A model generated the notes under the pieces. It was given only the letters and a program-made list of their open reading frames with translations, made no database searches and was not told the DNA's origin. Below, in pieces: positions 63,315-64,000 of a stretch of 64,000 bases of DNA. Source of the stretch: Pseudomonas sp. ADAK13 (GTDB lineage: Bacteria > Pseudomonadota > Gammaproteobacteria > Pseudomonadales > Pseudomonadaceae); assembly GCF_012935715.1 (NCBI RefSeq), contig NZ_CP052860.1, positions 930,001 through 994,000 of the forward strand, given 5' to 3'. Every line of letters begins with the position of its first letter. Within the stretch, counting starts at the first letter, position 1. The position numbers and the translations under genes are program-made.

Positions 63315-63557
63315 ATGAATTCCCCGACACAACCCGCTGCTGAAGCGGTCGACATCGACCCACAGGCCAATCCTGACAGCGTCGAAGGCGAAACCAAGGC
63401 CGAGATCCCGGCGTTCAAGTTTCCGTTCAAGCCGGGCGAACTGGCCGGGGCGAAAAATGCCAGCCAGCCGTGGTACAAAAACGGCGCGAAGAACGGTCAT
63501 ACCAAGAGCCCGGGCATGGCACCTCCCGGCACCCGTCGCTCGATGGGCAAGCGCTGA
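63315..63557 (+). CDS. Conserved small protein, function unknown
   Basis: The 80-residue polar protein has an acidic N-terminal half (MNSPTQPAAEAVDIDPQANP) and a basic, Gly/Pro-rich C-terminal half (KNGAKNGHTKSPGMAPPGTR). No Cys, signal peptide or membrane segment is present, and it is probably disordered. A clear ribosome-binding site (CCGGAG) lies 6 bp upstream of the ATG, and the composition switch from acidic to basic is not what a random frame shows. I do not recognise a function. Confidence 0.65.
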   Translation: MNSPTQPAAEAVDIDPQANPDSVEGETKAEIPAFKFPFKPGELAGAKNASQPWYKNGAKNGHTKSPGMAPPGTRRSMGKR

Positions 63558-63589
63558 CCGGTAACAATTCCCTCGCAATCGCGATGAGT

Positions 63590-63624
63590 GCCTACAACGT
63601 TTACTGACGTTTCGCCTTGTAGGC
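63590..63624. terminator. Inverted repeat after the small protein gene
   Basis: Eight-base arms GCCTACAA (63590-63597) and TTGTAGGC (63617-63624) flank 19 nt. No T run follows, so this is a weak terminator or simply a palindrome. A second GC-rich pairing, GCGGGCCC with GGGCCCCGC, lies at about 63658-63691. Confidence 0.35.
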
Positions 63625-63725
63625 CTGCGTCCAATTCTTGAAAGCTTGCACGACACCCGCGGGCCCCGATTCTTATTCCCGGGCCCCGCCGCGGTGACGC
63701 TGGTTTTCCGGAAAAGGACGTTCCC

Positions 63726-64000
63726 GTGATTCTGATACGCAGCTGCGTTGTGCTGGGCCTGTCGCTGACGGTCGGTGTTTTTTCCACCGCTGCGGCCGTA
63801 GAGCAACCACGGCATGAAATTCGTTTCGCCGTCGCCGCGCAATTCCCTCCTTTCCAAAGCCGCAATCAACAAGGCCAACTGGTCGGGCTGAACATCGAAT
63901 TGGGCAACGCCTTGTGCGTACAGCTCAATGTGCGGTGCACCTGGGTGGATCAGGTCCTTATGGAGAATTTCCCCGCCCTTGAAGCCAGGCAATTCGACGC
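63726..64000 (+). CDS. Periplasmic solute-binding (SBP_bac_3) domain protein, N-terminal part
   Basis: The frame is open from GTG 63726 to the right edge (91 codons). A signal peptide is visible (VILIRSCVVLGLSLTVGVFS, cleaved near TAAA). The start of an amino-acid-type binding fold follows: EIRFAVAAQFPPFQSRNQQG, then LVGLNIELGNALCVQLNVRC and the downstream DQVLMENFPALEARQFD. This fits a stand-alone amino-acid ABC transporter binding protein of the Lys/Arg/ornithine type. It could also be the sensor part of a kinase or cyclase, which cannot be decided because the gene is cut. An AAGGA site lies 8 bp upstream. Confidence 0.8.
   Translation, partial: MILIRSCVVLGLSLTVGVFSTAAAVEQPRHEIRFAVAAQFPPFQSRNQQGQLVGLNIELGNALCVQLNVRCTWVDQVLMENFPALEARQFD

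Overview
The window is a contiguous, gene-dense (about 60-65% GC in coding regions) piece of a Pseudomonas chromosome, most likely from the Pseudomonas fluorescens group. Three things support this: a complete twelve-gene alginate operon in the canonical order (algD-8-44-K-E-G-X-L-I-J-F-A), a carboxylesterase whose triad Ser114/Asp168/His199 and 218-residue length match the P. fluorescens EstB family, and many REPIN-type palindromes typical of this group. The only tools used were reading and hand alignment, so all names rest on motifs, length and gene order.

Layout. 1-2330: truncated STN-type TonB receptor, GST-like protein, GIY-YIG protein and NTF2-like protein, all on the minus strand. 2430-4085: an RcsB-like response regulator and a stand-alone REC-Hpt protein. 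4474-11586: a chaperone-usher fimbrial operon with four single-domain DUF1120 proteins, a two-domain DUF1120 protein, a chaperone and an usher. 11596-13525: CynX/NimT-type MFS transporter and FadR-type regulator. 13685-14478: mqsRA toxin-antitoxin operon behind a perfect palindrome. 14532-18700: aapJQMP amino-acid ABC transporter. 19048-26878: estB-like esterase, rhlB, dauA-like dehydrogenase, moaCDE, PIN-PhoH ATPase and a polysaccharide-deacetylase-like protein with a degenerate motif. 26951-27786: a nested giant palindrome with a REPIN at its centre, followed by yaaA. 28782-45968: alginate promoter region, the alg operon and a strong terminator. 46009-50624: an orphan Gly/Ser-rich protein, a small membrane protein, an SDR, and a LysR regulator divergent from an MFS exporter coupled to an NTF2-like protein. 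50839-56765: a four-gene FUSC/HlyD/DUF1656/OprM efflux operon with a divergent LysR regulator. 56779-63100: a CopRS-like two-component pair and an RND pump with its adaptor. 63315-64000: a conserved small protein and the start of a periplasmic solute-binding-domain protein.

How the genes fit together. Two surface systems dominate. The alginate operon covers precursor supply (AlgA, AlgD; AlgC is encoded elsewhere), c-di-GMP-controlled polymerisation (Alg8, Alg44), periplasmic passage and modification (AlgK, AlgG, AlgX, AlgL, with acetylation by AlgI/J/F/X) and export (AlgE). The DUF1120 locus looks like a chaperone-usher pilus. The DUF1120 proteins carry pilin hallmarks: an alternating hydrophobic N-terminal extension, one Cys pair and a penultimate Tyr. 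The adjacent RcsB-like regulator and REC-Hpt protein are plausible controllers, but their sensor kinase is not in the window. This locus is the best candidate here for a little-described system. No tRNA, rRNA, CRISPR array, IS element or prophage gene was recognised.
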